Part shown: positions 9,978-19,178 of the stretch, piece by piece
How the letters are laid out: every line of letters begins with the position of its first letter
Position numbering within the stretch: the first letter of the stretch is position 1
Source of the DNA: SZUA-368 sp028533045
Lineage (GTDB): Bacteria > Spirochaetota > Spirochaetia > DSM-2461
DNA: 64,000 nucleotides
Reading direction: 5' to 3'
Assembly (NCBI GenBank): GCA_050031985.1
Contig: JBNAIG010000030.1
Span: 1 to 64,000 of the forward strand
Translations under genes and position numbers: made by a program
The notes under the pieces: model-generated
Told to the model about the DNA's origin: nothing
The model's input: only the letters and a program-made list of their open reading frames with translations
The model's database searches: none

Positions 9978-11885
9978 TCAAGAAAGAAGGGAACCGTGAA
10001 AGCGGATCACTTCCAGAATCTTTCGCACCGCCACCGTTTCTTCTTCTCCGTTTGCTTCGTTGCGGAAGGTAAGGAGGCTCTCTTCCCGGCTGTTGCTTAG
10101 CTTTAGGGGAACGGCTTTTACCGTGCGAATCTCCCCTTTGCCGGGAAGCTTGAGTTCCAGCCGGGCGTATTCGTTATCCACCGCCACGGAAATCTGGCGG
10201 AGTTTGCTGTTAAAATCGAGCCCTCCCGCCTTGCACAGTTCCGAGCGAAGCACCGCCGGTGTGAGCTGTTCCTTCAAAAGAATAACCCCCCGTTCTATGC
10301 GGCGGGTAAATTCCTTCTCCTGCTCCTCCGGTAGTTCGAGAGTCTTAAGGTGGTCCAGCAGCTCTTCCCGCTTGTCATGAGAAAGGGGATGAGTCCAATT
10401 TTCCCGGTGATCCCCGTCGGGAAGGTTGACCCACTCTTCGTCGGGAAATTCCCCCGAGTCAGGTGAGAGTTCCAGCTTGTGTTCCTCAAAGGGATTCAGG
10501 CTGACTTGGGCTAAAATCAGCCTCCACTCTTCTTCGGTCTCCTCACGCATTAATATCCACTGATCGGCAATTTTTTCCAGGATATGTTCCTGCAGTTCGG
10601 GAATGCGGTCCATGATCTTTCGGGGGTAACCCCCTACCTGGAGGAGAATCCCCGGGACTTTTCTAATGGCATGGAGCTGTTTTTCCCACTCTTGGAAGTT
10701 CATAATCAGGTTGCCCGGGAGTTCGGAACCGGCCAGGTTCTCCAGGTCTCCAATCAGTTCTCTGCTGCTTTTTCCCCGCCGCAATCCCGCTTCAAAGGAT
10801 TCCCGGGTCAGGTGAAAGTGGTAGAAGGTTTCTCCCTTGCCCAGGGTGGCGGACATAACCAGGGAAGACTTGAAGGCCGTTCCCGGGGGCAGGTCTATGT
10901 CCCCGTTGGGCTGTACATGAACCCTCAGGGATTCGTTTTTCTCTTCCCCTTTCTCTCCGGTAAAAAAGATGTTATCTCCGTTTAGGGTACAGATTCCCAG
11001 GAGGGAGAGGCGGGTGGGAAGATCTTCCCAAAGGGCAATATCTCGGTGGTTCGGTTGGGGAATAATGAAGTAAAGAAGCCGTTTCCAGCCGTTCCGTCCC
11101 AAACCGCTTCCAGGGGGAAGAAGGGTTTTGAGCCGATTTAAGAGGAAGCGGAGCCGTCCCCGGGAGGAGGCCGGTCCATTGAGTAGGGCCAGATAGAGGA
11201 GGCGCTCATGGGGACGGAAATTTTCAAACCGTTCCAGCTCCTCCTTGGGGCCCAGAATCAGGTTATTCTCTTTTTTCTTAAGGAGGCCCGCCTGGAGAAA
11301 GAGTTCCGCCAGTTCCCCAAAGAAGCTGTCCTCCCAATGGGCCGGATAGGGAAGTTTTTCCTGAAGCTCGTCGACGATTTTTCTTCTGGGGGTTCCGTCG
11401 CTTAGGTAAAAAGGTTTTTCCACGGAAAAATAGGAAAGGAAACCCATAAACAGCCGATCATCCGGAGTGAAGGATGCTGTTTCTTCCCCCTCCTCTTTAA
11501 CAATTTCCAGGAGCAGGGAAAAATCTATAATACCCCGCTCCTTAAAGGGTTCGACTAAAACGGGGGTCAGATGAATACGGTCGTGGTTTTCATAGATAAG
11601 AAGCCGTTCCTTAAGGTTTTCCTTCTGTTTATCCGTCCAGGAGAGGGGAAGTTTATCGGAATGCACTCCTTCCAGGAAGTGGATGGCCGAAAGAATCATC
11701 CTCTCCTCTTCGCTTATGCAGAGGGCCAGTTTATCCAGGTGTTCCGCTTTCCCGAGCCAAAGGGCGAGCTTCTTTATCATTTCCTGTTTGTTAAAAGGAG
11801 TGGAAAGATCCACAATGTAGTTTTTCAAGAGATTCAGAAAACTGGTTTCTTTTAGGGTAAAGAGGCTCTCTTCCCATTCGGTCAT
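9978..11885 (-). CDS. XPB-helicase partner protein (helicase-associated domain)
   Basis: 635-aa soluble protein with no Walker motif. It resembles the helicase XPB/Ssl2 N-terminal-domain proteins that accompany bacterial XPB genes in actinobacteria and spirochaetes. The N-terminal half is helical and Leu/Glu-rich. The C-terminal section carries the hydrophobic segment VPGILLQVGGYP and ends in a WYL-like beta region (SREESLLTFRNEANG). It overlaps the XPB gene by 4 bp, so the two products are probably made in step and work together in DNA repair or nucleic-acid remodelling; that function is inferred. Confidence 0.7.
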   Translation of the reverse strand: MTEWEESLFTLKETSFLNLLKNYIVDLSTPFNKQEMIKKLALWLGKAEHLDKLALCISEEERMILSAIHFLEGVHSDKLPLSWTDKQKENLKERLLIYENHDRIHLTPVLVEPFKERGIIDFSLLLEIVKEEGEETASFTPDDRLFMGFLSYFSVEKPFYLSDGTPRRKIVDELQEKLPYPAHWEDSFFGELAELFLQAGLLKKKENNLILGPKEELERFENFRPHERLLYLALLNGPASSRGRLRFLLNRLKTLLPPGSGLGRNGWKRLLYFIIPQPNHRDIALWEDLPTRLSLLGICTLNGDNIFFTGEKGEEKNESLRVHVQPNGDIDLPPGTAFKSSLVMSATLGKGETFYHFHLTRESFEAGLRRGKSSRELIGDLENLAGSELPGNLIMNFQEWEKQLHAIRKVPGILLQVGGYPRKIMDRIPELQEHILEKIADQWILMREETEEEWRLILAQVSLNPFEEHKLELSPDSGEFPDEEWVNLPDGDHRENWTHPLSHDKREELLDHLKTLELPEEQEKEFTRRIERGVILLKEQLTPAVLRSELCKAGGLDFNSKLRQISVAVDNEYARLELKLPGKGEIRTVKAVPLKLSNSREESLLTFRNEANGEEETVAVRKILEVIRFHGSLLS

Positions 11886-13534
11886 AACGGTTCTCCCCGT
11901 ACTTCTATCTGGTATTTATAGCCCTGTTCGGTAAGGAACTTTTGGCGGTTCATGGCAAATTCTTCTTCCGTGGTAAAGCGGGAGATGAGGCTGTAGAAGA
12001 AGGAGTTCTTCTGTTTGGGTCTAAGGATACGTCCCAGCCGCTGGGCCTCTTCCTGACGGGAGCCGAAGGCGCCGGAAAGCTGAATGGCCACGGAGGCGTC
12101 GGGAAGGTCAATGGCGAAGTTGGCCACCTTGGAGACGACTATGACCTGGATTTCGCCCTTTTTGAAGCGGTCGTAAATGACTTCCCGGTCCGCATTGGGG
12201 GTTTTACCGGTAATTAAGTCGGCCTTGAGCAGTTTGGCCATCTTTTCCAGCTGGTCTATGTACTGTCCGATAATCAGAACCTGGTCGTTTTTGTGACGCT
12301 CCACCAGCTCCGCCGCTTCCTGCAGCTTTAGGGGGTTCTCCGAGGCAATACGGTACTTTTTGCGTTTGTCCGCCGAGGCGTAGGGGAGTTGGAGGTTGTC
12401 CGGCAGGTCTATGCGGATTTCGTGGCAGTAGGCTTCGGCAATCCAGCCCTGCTGTTCCAGCTCTTTCCAGGGTATATCGAATCGTTTGGGGCCTACCAGG
12501 GAGAAGACGTGCCCCTCCGCTCCATCCTCGCGAATGAGGGTGGCCGTTAAACCCAGCCGTCTTCGGGCCTGCAGCTCGGCGGTAATTTTAAATACCGGAG
12601 CGGGAAGCAGGTGAACTTCGTCGTAAATAATAAGGCCCCAGTCGTTTTCCCTAAAGAGGGAGAAGTGGGTAAAGGGGCTCGTTTTGTCCTTGCGCCAGAC
12701 CAGTACCTGGTAGGTGGCCAGGGTCACGGGCTTAATGATTTTCTGTTCCCCCGAATACTCGCCTATCTGGTCTTCGGTCAGGTTTGTCTTACTGAGGATT
12801 TCGTCCCGCCACTGGTGGAGGGAGGCTACGTTGGGAGTCAGGATAAGGGTCTGTTTCTTAAGGGCGGCCATGGCGGCGATGCCCAAAACGGTTTTTCCCG
12901 ATCCGCAGGGCATAACAACCGTACCGAATCCGGTTCCCGGTTTGCCATTACCCAAAAAGGCTTCCACCCCGTGCTTTTGATACTCTCTAACGGTGAGATT
13001 GTTGAGTTCCACATCCAGGTCCGCCCCTTCAACCAGGGGGGCCAGGTCTTCCACGGGCCAGCCGATTTTAATCAGTTCCGCCTTAACCGTTCCCCGGTTC
13101 AGGAGTTCCAGAAAAAAGCCCTTTTCTCCTTTGGTCAGAATCTTCGCCAGCGACTTGGCCGTGGCGAGCTCTTTATGGAGGTAGGGATCTTCCACGCGGA
13201 GAAAGAGGATACCCTCGTCCCCGGTCCCTTCCAGGCGGATTTTGCCCCAGCGCTTGAGGGTTTCCCCAATATTGTAGCGTACGTTTTCCGGGGCGGGGAA
13301 GCGGCCGTACCGGTCAAGAATATCAAAGATCTCCTCCAGTTCTATTCCGCTTGAGGCGGCATTCCAGAGGGAGAGGGGGGAAATCTTGTAGGTATGCATG
13401 TGTTCGGGAGACTTTTCGAGCTCCGCGAACCGGCCCAGCTCATCCCGGGCTTCTTCAAAGAGAATCGTATGTACATCAACTAATATGGTATTATCGCCCT
13501 GAACAATGAGCGGTGGTACGTCGCTTTTCGTCAT
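11882..13534 (-). CDS. XPB/Rad25-type superfamily 2 DNA helicase
   Basis: ATP-dependent 3'-5' DNA helicase of the XPB family. An N-terminal XPB-specific domain (about 1-180) is followed by the two RecA-like domains: Q/REYQ segment, Walker A MPCGSGKTVLG, DEVH box (IIYDEVHLLP), SATxT-type motif III (GLTATLIRED), and motif VI (QRLGRILRP). In eukaryotes XPB opens DNA in TFIIH; bacterial homologues have helicase activity with less certain roles. No Shine-Dalgarno precedes the ATG. A promoter with its -10 box 8 bp upstream suggests a leaderless mRNA. Confidence 0.92.
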   Translation of the reverse strand: MTKSDVPPLIVQGDNTILVDVHTILFEEARDELGRFAELEKSPEHMHTYKISPLSLWNAASSGIELEEIFDILDRYGRFPAPENVRYNIGETLKRWGKIRLEGTGDEGILFLRVEDPYLHKELATAKSLAKILTKGEKGFFLELLNRGTVKAELIKIGWPVEDLAPLVEGADLDVELNNLTVREYQKHGVEAFLGNGKPGTGFGTVVMPCGSGKTVLGIAAMAALKKQTLILTPNVASLHQWRDEILSKTNLTEDQIGEYSGEQKIIKPVTLATYQVLVWRKDKTSPFTHFSLFRENDWGLIIYDEVHLLPAPVFKITAELQARRRLGLTATLIREDGAEGHVFSLVGPKRFDIPWKELEQQGWIAEAYCHEIRIDLPDNLQLPYASADKRKKYRIASENPLKLQEAAELVERHKNDQVLIIGQYIDQLEKMAKLLKADLITGKTPNADREVIYDRFKKGEIQVIVVSKVANFAIDLPDASVAIQLSGAFGSRQEEAQRLGRILRPKQKNSFFYSLISRFTTEEEFAMNRQKFLTEQGYKYQIEVRGEPL

Positions 13535-13542
13535 AAGGGGTT

Positions 13543-13571
13543 ATCCTATCACAAAAAGCGACTAAACACAA
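13543..13571 (-). promoter_or_regulatory. Promoter of the XPB operon, near-leaderless
   Basis: On the minus strand TTGTGT (13571-13566), a 17-bp spacer and TAGGAT (13548-13543). The -10 box ends 8 bp before the ATG, leaving 0-2 nt of leader. Both boxes are weak, so confidence is moderate. Confidence 0.4.
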
Positions 13572-13583
13572 GAAAAGTAGTTT

Positions 13584-13666
13584 TACCGGCGATCGGAGTC
13601 GAACCGATATGCACTAGGTGCGGCAGATTTTGAGTCTACTGTGTCTACCAATTTCACCACGCCGGC
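13584..13666 (-). tRNA. tRNA-Leu (anticodon CAA)
   Basis: 83-nt class II tRNA. Acceptor GCCGGCG pairs with CGCCGGT (one G-U), discriminator A. The D-loop carries GGTAGACAC. The anticodon stem GTAGA/TCTGC closes the loop CTCAAAA, giving CAA at 34-36, which reads UUG. A long variable arm and GGTTCGACTCC T-arm follow. The 3' CCA is not encoded. Confidence 0.95.
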
Positions 13667-13677
13667 AAGTGAAAAAC

Positions 13678-13706
13678 ATAATAGCAGGAGTGGCGGCGCG
13701 GGTCAA
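13678..13706 (-). promoter_or_regulatory. Promoter of tRNA-Leu
   Basis: On the minus strand TTGACC (13706-13701), a 17-bp spacer and TATTAT (13683-13678), placing the start about 5 nt before the mature 5' end. Confidence 0.7.
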
Positions 13707-13729
13707 TAGGATAGGAGGAGTTTTTCTGC

Positions 13730-13735
13730 TACAAT
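13730..13735 (+). promoter_or_regulatory. -10 box directly before the YD-repeat gene
   Basis: TACAAT lies 6 bp before the ATG at 13742, and no Shine-Dalgarno sits at a usable distance (an AGGAGG lies more than 20 bp away). The -35 region is weak. This fits a leaderless mRNA. Confidence 0.35.
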
Positions 13736-13741
13736 AATCCC

Positions 13742-14764
13742 ATGTTTCGTCCCACGATCGTCTTACTGCTTTGTTTCGCCCCCATTGGCCTTGAGGCCTA
13801 TACTCCCCCGGAAAAGCTTAATGGCTCGGTTAAGTCGGTCTATACCTATAAACAGCTCCTTCGGGAGATTCCTGCGGGCACCATGGAGGAGCCCTGGCTT
13901 CTCAATATCGAATATGACGAAGAGCAGCGTCCGACGGTCCAGCGTTACTACCGGATGGGCCAGGAGTACCGCCGTCATGAGTTCCGCTATGAGACAGACC
14001 GGGAGGGCCGTGAGAGAACCACCTGGCTTACCTACATTAGCACCCCCGACCTACGCCCTCCCGCCGAACGATTGGCCGGTTATGAGCACTGGTACAGTCT
14101 GGAGGCGGGTGAGGATGTGGTGGAGACCCGATTTGAGACTGTCCAGGACCATCCGGTTAAGTCGGTTTTTCGCTATTACGACGGGGAAAATCGGCTTGTC
14201 CGGGAGACCGACTCTTTCCAGGATCTGGACGTGGAGATCAACTACGATGAGGAGGGCCGATTATCATCCAAGCGGGGCTATAGGGAAGAGAGAACTTTCT
14301 GGAATGAATGGTATCTCTATGATGAGGAGGGCCGACTGGTCTCCCTGATTCAGTCTGACTTGAACCGGCAGCTTTACGAAAGGGGAGAATACAGTTACGG
14401 GCAGGAGCAGATCCTTTTCTCCAAGTATGTGCTGGACCGGCCGATTACCCCGGAGATGGTCTGGGACGCTCCTCTGGAAACGCCCGTTTTTCAAAGTGTG
14501 AAAGATTATGACCGGGAGGGGCGTCTGGTCCGTTTGCGGAACTATAATTGGAACGGCCCCTACGGGCTTATGTTAACAGAGGAAAATCACTATAGCTATG
14601 ACGATGAGGGGCGCCTTGAGAAGGTGGTTGAACCCCACAGCCTTGAGACCTGGACCCTCTCCTGGGATGAACGGGGGAATTGGGTGTACCTCTCCTACCG
14701 GGATGAGTTGAACCGTCCCGGGGAGGAGATTAGCTGGCGGCGGGAGATTGTCTACCGGGACTAA
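13742..14764 (+). CDS. Secreted YD/RHS-like repeat protein
   Basis: Function not recognised. A signal peptide (about residues 1-19, cleavage after GLEA) is followed by 320 residues of repeated beta-rich units built on YDxEGRL: YDGENRL, YDEEGRL (twice), YDREGRL, YDDEGRL and WDERGNW. This is the short YD repeat of RHS/wall-associated proteins, here in a small protein without the RHS core or toxin domain. Spirochaetes carry similar periplasmic proteins of unknown role. The 3' end overlaps the convergent fhs gene by 4 bp. Confidence 0.7.
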   Translation: MFRPTIVLLLCFAPIGLEAYTPPEKLNGSVKSVYTYKQLLREIPAGTMEEPWLLNIEYDEEQRPTVQRYYRMGQEYRRHEFRYETDREGRERTTWLTYISTPDLRPPAERLAGYEHWYSLEAGEDVVETRFETVQDHPVKSVFRYYDGENRLVRETDSFQDLDVEINYDEEGRLSSKRGYREERTFWNEWYLYDEEGRLVSLIQSDLNRQLYERGEYSYGQEQILFSKYVLDRPITPEMVWDAPLETPVFQSVKDYDREGRLVRLRNYNWNGPYGLMLTEENHYSYDDEGRLEKVVEPHSLETWTLSWDERGNWVYLSYRDELNRPGEEISWRREIVYRD

Positions 14765-16524
14765 AAGAGTCCGGTAATTTTCCCCGTAGCCAGATCCAGG
14801 TCCACATCCATAAAGGCGGGGCGGCTTCCCAGGCCGGGCATGGTGCGTATATCTCCTGCCAGGGGGTAAACAAAGCCCGCTCCGGCGCTTAGCCTTATGT
14901 CTTGAACGGGGAAGGTATAGCCCCGGGGCGGAACATTTTTATAAGCCGGATTGTGGGAGAGGGAGTACTGGGATTTGGCCATACAGATGGGGAGATTTCC
15001 GTAACCCCATTCGGCAAACTGGTCCATTTTTCTCAGAACCTGAGGGCTGTAGTCCACATCGGCCGCGCCGTACACTTCCCGTGCCAGAACATCTATTTTT
15101 TCCTTAAGGGACAGGTCCGATTCGTAAAGGAGTTTAAAGTTTTGCGGCTCATCGGCAGCGGCCACAACAGCCTTCGCTAGGTCCGCCGCTCCCTCGCCCC
15201 CTTCGGCCCAGTGTTCAGACACAACCGCATCAAGGGCACCCGCTTTCAGGGCCTCCTCCCGTACGACGGCCCACTCTTCCGGGCTGTCTGTGGGGAAGGC
15301 GTTAATGGCCACAACCGTGGACACCCCGAATTTTTGGGCCAGTTCTATGTGGGCCTTGAGGTTCCCGCAGCCTTTCCGAACCAGTTCGGTATTTTTCTCA
15401 CTGTAGACGGGATCCAGCTTTTGGCCCGGTTTAACCGCCGGTCCGCCGCCGTGCATTTTTAACGCTCTCACCGTAGCCACAACCACCACCGCATCGGGAA
15501 CGAGCCCGGAGGTGCGGCACTTGATGTTCATGAATTTTTCCATTCCCATGTCCGATCCGAAGCCGGACTCGGTAATCAGGTAGTCGGTCATGCCCATTCC
15601 CATCATATCTCCCATGATGGAGGAGTTGCCGTGGGCTATGTTTCCAAAGGGTCCCGTATGGACCAGGGCCGCCTGTTCTTCCATGGTTTGAAGCAGGTTG
15701 GGCATGAGGGCGTCTTTCATAAGTACGGTCATGGCCCCGGCTACCCGGAAGTCTTCCGCCGTAAGGGGATTGCCCTTTTTGTCCATGGCCAGGATCACTC
15801 TGCCGATGCGCTCGCGCATATCCTTGAGGCTCGTGGAGAGGGCCAGAATCGCCATAATTTCACTGGCCACGGTAATGTCAAAGCCGGCCTGGTTCATGGG
15901 GCCGTCGCCCCGTTCGCCCAAGCCGGTGATGATATTTCTGAGACTTCGGTCATTTATATCCAATACGCGGCGCCAGAGAATATTGTAGGGGTCCGCATTG
16001 AGTCTTTTTAGGCCCTGCTTTTCCAGGAAGCTGTCGCTCCAGCGGCTTTCGTGGTAGATGCGGCTGTCTATGGCGGCGGCTCCCAGGTTGTGGGCGGCGC
16101 CTACCGCATGGATATCGCCGGTCATGTGCAGGTTAATCTCCTCCATGGGAACCACCTGGCTGTAACCGCCCCCGGCGGCGCCCCCTTTTATCCCAAAGGT
16201 GGGGCCCATGGAGGGCTGCCGCAGGGTACAGAGGGACTTGTGACCCAGAGTGGCCAGACCATCTGTGAGGCCCACGGTGGTTGTGGTTTTTCCTTCTCCC
16301 AGGGGAGTAGGGGTCAGGGCAGTGACATCAATATATTTGGCGGGAGGCCGTTTTTGAAGCTTTTCCAGGGTTTCCAGCTTTATCTTAGCTTTTTGATCTC
16401 CGTAGAGAATCAGATCACTCTCTTCCAGTCCAAAGCGGGTGGCAATTTCCTTGATGTCGACAATTTTCGCAGACTGGGCGATATCAAGATCTGAAGGGAC
16501 GGGTTTCACTTTTGTAACGGCCAT
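14761..16524 (-). CDS. fhs: Formate-tetrahydrofolate ligase
   Basis: Makes 10-formyl-tetrahydrofolate from formate, ATP and THF. 587 aa, a little longer than the common 555-560, with extra residues at the N-terminus. It shows the ATP-binding PTPLGEGKTTTT, the RQPSMGPTFGIKGGAAGGG segment split across its two halves, and the conserved FGNIAHGNSS region. With metF (30711) it supports one-carbon flow; whether a full Wood-Ljungdahl pathway exists cannot be judged here. AAGGAG precedes the ATG at good spacing. Confidence 0.95.
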   Translation of the reverse strand: MAVTKVKPVPSDLDIAQSAKIVDIKEIATRFGLEESDLILYGDQKAKIKLETLEKLQKRPPAKYIDVTALTPTPLGEGKTTTTVGLTDGLATLGHKSLCTLRQPSMGPTFGIKGGAAGGGYSQVVPMEEINLHMTGDIHAVGAAHNLGAAAIDSRIYHESRWSDSFLEKQGLKRLNADPYNILWRRVLDINDRSLRNIITGLGERGDGPMNQAGFDITVASEIMAILALSTSLKDMRERIGRVILAMDKKGNPLTAEDFRVAGAMTVLMKDALMPNLLQTMEEQAALVHTGPFGNIAHGNSSIMGDMMGMGMTDYLITESGFGSDMGMEKFMNIKCRTSGLVPDAVVVVATVRALKMHGGGPAVKPGQKLDPVYSEKNTELVRKGCGNLKAHIELAQKFGVSTVVAINAFPTDSPEEWAVVREEALKAGALDAVVSEHWAEGGEGAADLAKAVVAAADEPQNFKLLYESDLSLKEKIDVLAREVYGAADVDYSPQVLRKMDQFAEWGYGNLPICMAKSQYSLSHNPAYKNVPPRGYTFPVQDIRLSAGAGFVYPLAGDIRTMPGLGSRPAFMDVDLDLATGKITGLF

Positions 16525-16545
16525 ATTCTCTCCTTATGCCCGTTC

Positions 16546-16574
16546 AGTATAAATGAAGGGGGCCGTTGGGGCAA
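16546..16574 (-). promoter_or_regulatory. Promoter of fhs
   Basis: On the minus strand TTGCCC (16574-16569), a 17-bp spacer and TATACT (16551-16546), about 15 nt of leader with AAGGAG before the ATG. Confidence 0.55.
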
Positions 16575-16584
16575 GTTTTTCTGT

Positions 16585-16612
16585 TTGACAATTGGTGGGA
16601 TTTTATTATTAT
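16585..16612 (+). promoter_or_regulatory. Promoter of the GGDEF-EAL gene
   Basis: Consensus TTGACA at 16585-16590, a 16-bp spacer and TATTAT at 16607-16612. It is divergent from the fhs promoter. Confidence 0.6.
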
Positions 16613-16645
16613 TAAGGGTGTAAATGAAGGAGAAATAGAGACTCC

Positions 16646-18457
16646 GTGTTAGGTAAAAAGGGGCAGACCGACTTATTAAGTGATTATCTCAATCAATCCC
16701 GACAGATTTTTCTTTATGTGATTTTGGCAATTGGTTTTACTACCCTATTGGCTATTTCACTCTATCATCTGGAGCAGGGGATGGTCGTTGAGGTCCGCCA
16801 TGACTTCGTCAAGCTTACGCCTTTTATCGTTCTCCTCTGCTATTATTTGATAAGCAGGAATCTTGATCGTACCGCCGATTTCATGCTCATTTTTTATTTC
16901 ACGAGCTTATTGCCCGCTTATCTGGGATGGGGGGTAACCCTTTCCGGTGCCATCTTCTGGGTTATCTATCCGTCATTTGTCCTGTTTCTCGTTCCCTTTT
17001 GCAAAGGGCGCTTTTACCTTCTTTCCTATGTCCTTGCCCTCTTCTCTTTGTCCTTGCTGCAATTCTTAAATATAATTGATACCGGGCTTACGCCTAATAT
17101 CCTCATGATACTTTCTTTTGCGGTTCTTTTGAGTTCCCTTTTTACCTATTTTGTGTCCCATCGACAGGATCGTGTTCTTTCCGAACTGAATCAACAGATA
17201 TTTTATGATGAACTTACGGGATATTATAATCGTAAAAAGCTTATTACCGATTTGGAAAACGGGAGTTACAAAGCCTTAATCCTAATCAATACGGATAATT
17301 TTAAGGAGCTCAATGATTTTCTGGGGTATCGGACGGGGGACAAGATCATCCAGGCCATTGGGGAGGTACTCAATAAAAAGGTGAGTCCCAAGGGAATCTA
17401 CCGTCTTTCCGGATCGGAGTTTGCCATCCTTCAGTTCCTTAATGAGGGTATTACCGAAGAGGAAGGACGGCTCATCAAACTGATGAAGTCCATTCTTGAT
17501 GAGGTCTCACGAATCAACTTCAGGGAAGGGAAAAAGCGAATTCCCCTTTCTGTTTCCCTGGGGGCTGCTTTTGATAGGGACGGGGTGGGAAGCAATCTGC
17601 TCTCCCGTTGCAGTTTGGCCCTTCATGAAGGTAAAATGGCTAAAAGCAAATTCTGTTTTTACCATCCCCAGTTCAGCACCCAGTCGGAATTAAAGCTCTC
17701 CATGAGTTGGGATTATCAAATAGAACGGGCCTTTGAGGATAATAGGATTCTTCCCTATTATCAGCCTATATTCGATAATGTGACCGGAGATATTCTTAAG
17801 TACGAATGTCTTGTAAGGCTGATTGATCTGAACGGGGCTATTCAGCTCCCCGCAGACTTTCTTCCCATTGTTCATAAAAAGCACCTTTATCCCCGTCTGA
17901 CACGTACCGTCTTCCGTCATGCGGTCAATGCGGTGAAAGAGAAGGGGATTGCCCTTTCTGTTAATATTTCCGAAGAGGATATTCACGATCCCTTTACCCG
18001 GGAGTATCTCATTCTCATGCTGGATGAGATGGAGGACGGCTCTTTTATACAGTTTGAGATTCTTGAGACCAAGGAGATCGAAAACTGGTCGGAAGTACAT
18101 CAGTTTCTCAATGAGGTGCGCCAGTACGGCTGCCAGATTGCTATTGATGATTTTGGCTCAGGCTATAGTAATTTTGATTATTTGGTCGAGCTTAAGGCAG
18201 ACTACGTTAAGCTCGACGGTAATTTGATTCGAGAGTTGGGCAGCTCACGGGAGAAGCGGATGCTTGTGGAGAATATCACATCCATTTCCCGGGAGCTGGG
18301 AATAAAGGTTGTGGCCGAACAGGTGGAGACCAAGGAGGTCCTTGAGGTGGTAATGGCCCTGGGAATCGAATACTCCCAAGGCTTTTATCTGGGGGCGCCG
18401 GTCCCTTTCAGTTCCGTCAGTTCTTCCCGGCGATCAGCCTCAGCCCCTCAAGAATGA
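16646..18457 (+). CDS. Membrane GGDEF-EAL protein, probable c-di-GMP phosphodiesterase
   Basis: 603 aa: about six membrane helices (20-175), a GGDEF-like domain (about 185-330) and an EAL domain (about 345-595). The GGDEF motif is degenerate (SGSEF), so cyclase activity is unlikely and the domain may bind GTP or be structural. The EAL domain keeps its catalytic motifs: ECLVR in place of EALVR (Glu kept), ILETKE, DDFGSGYS, KLDG and the VAEQVE strand. It should therefore hydrolyse cyclic di-GMP. Start is GTG at 16646 with GAAGGAG rather far upstream (about 13 bases). The last 41 bp overlap the convergent coaX gene. Confidence 0.88.
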   Translation: MLGKKGQTDLLSDYLNQSRQIFLYVILAIGFTTLLAISLYHLEQGMVVEVRHDFVKLTPFIVLLCYYLISRNLDRTADFMLIFYFTSLLPAYLGWGVTLSGAIFWVIYPSFVLFLVPFCKGRFYLLSYVLALFSLSLLQFLNIIDTGLTPNILMILSFAVLLSSLFTYFVSHRQDRVLSELNQQIFYDELTGYYNRKKLITDLENGSYKALILINTDNFKELNDFLGYRTGDKIIQAIGEVLNKKVSPKGIYRLSGSEFAILQFLNEGITEEEGRLIKLMKSILDEVSRINFREGKKRIPLSVSLGAAFDRDGVGSNLLSRCSLALHEGKMAKSKFCFYHPQFSTQSELKLSMSWDYQIERAFEDNRILPYYQPIFDNVTGDILKYECLVRLIDLNGAIQLPADFLPIVHKKHLYPRLTRTVFRHAVNAVKEKGIALSVNISEEDIHDPFTREYLILMLDEMEDGSFIQFEILETKEIENWSEVHQFLNEVRQYGCQIAIDDFGSGYSNFDYLVELKADYVKLDGNLIRELGSSREKRMLVENITSISRELGIKVVAEQVETKEVLEVVMALGIEYSQGFYLGAPVPFSSVSSSRRSASAPQE

Positions 18458-19178
18458 GCCAGGGCTCCCGGTAGGTAAAACGGTCCGTTAGGGGAGCAAT
18501 CACCCCGGAAAGGCCGCCGGTTCCTATCACCGCCTTAACACCGCCCAGTTCTTCGCTCATTTTATCTATGAGATGTTCCACCAGGCCCGTATAGCCAAAG
18601 ATGACTCCCGACTGAATACTGGCGGTGGTGTTTGTGCCAATCGCTTTTTCCGGTGCTTCCAGCCAGACCTGGGGCAGTTGGGCCGTATTGTGCGAGAGAG
18701 CTCCTGCTGCTGATTGTAGTCCCGGAGCAATGGCGACGCCCCGAATTTCTCCGTTTGCCGCAATGGCCGTAAAGGTCAAGGCCGTCCCAAAGTCTACCAC
18801 GATACAACTGTCCTGCACCTTTTCAAAGGCGGCGACACAGTTACAGACGATATCCGTTCCCAGTTCGGAAGGGTTTCCTATGCGAATCTTAAGACCCGTT
18901 TTTACACCGGGTCCTACGATGATGGGGGCTTTTCCAATCAGGTTGCTTACCATGTCCCGCATCTTTCCGGTGAGGCCGGGGACTACGCTGGAGACAATGG
19001 CCTTGTCCAGAACGTCTTTCCCAATTCCTCCGTCCCGGAGCATATCCCGGAAGAGTACCCCGTATTCATCGGGCATTTTGGAGTGGACCGTGGCAATGCG
19101 CCAGTTGCCCACCCAGGATTTTCCGTCGTGTACACCAAAGACAATGTTGGTGTTTCCCACATCTATGGCCAGGAGCAT
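18417..19178 (-). CDS. coaX: Type III pantothenate kinase
   Basis: First step of coenzyme A synthesis: pantothenate to 4'-phosphopantothenate. 253 aa with the ASKHA phosphate loop DVGNTNIVFG at the start, GTDIVCN and the VVDFGTALTF segment. Type III kinases are insensitive to CoA feedback. Its start shares one base with the stop of the ECF S-component gene, tying phosphorylation to uptake in one operon. Confidence 0.93.
   Translation of the reverse strand: MLLAIDVGNTNIVFGVHDGKSWVGNWRIATVHSKMPDEYGVLFRDMLRDGGIGKDVLDKAIVSSVVPGLTGKMRDMVSNLIGKAPIIVGPGVKTGLKIRIGNPSELGTDIVCNCVAAFEKVQDSCIVVDFGTALTFTAIAANGEIRGVAIAPGLQSAAGALSHNTAQLPQVWLEAPEKAIGTNTTASIQSGVIFGYTGLVEHLIDKMSEELGGVKAVIGTGGLSGVIAPLTDRFTYREPWLILEGLRLIAGKN

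Noticed and set aside
12611..13354. 247-codon plus-strand frame inside the XPB gene
   Set aside because: Antisense shadow of a conserved helicase with no recognisable domain.
16646..18457. Active diguanylate cyclase function of the GGDEF-EAL protein
   Set aside because: The signature is SGSEF, lacking the catalytic Gly-Gly; only the EAL half looks active.
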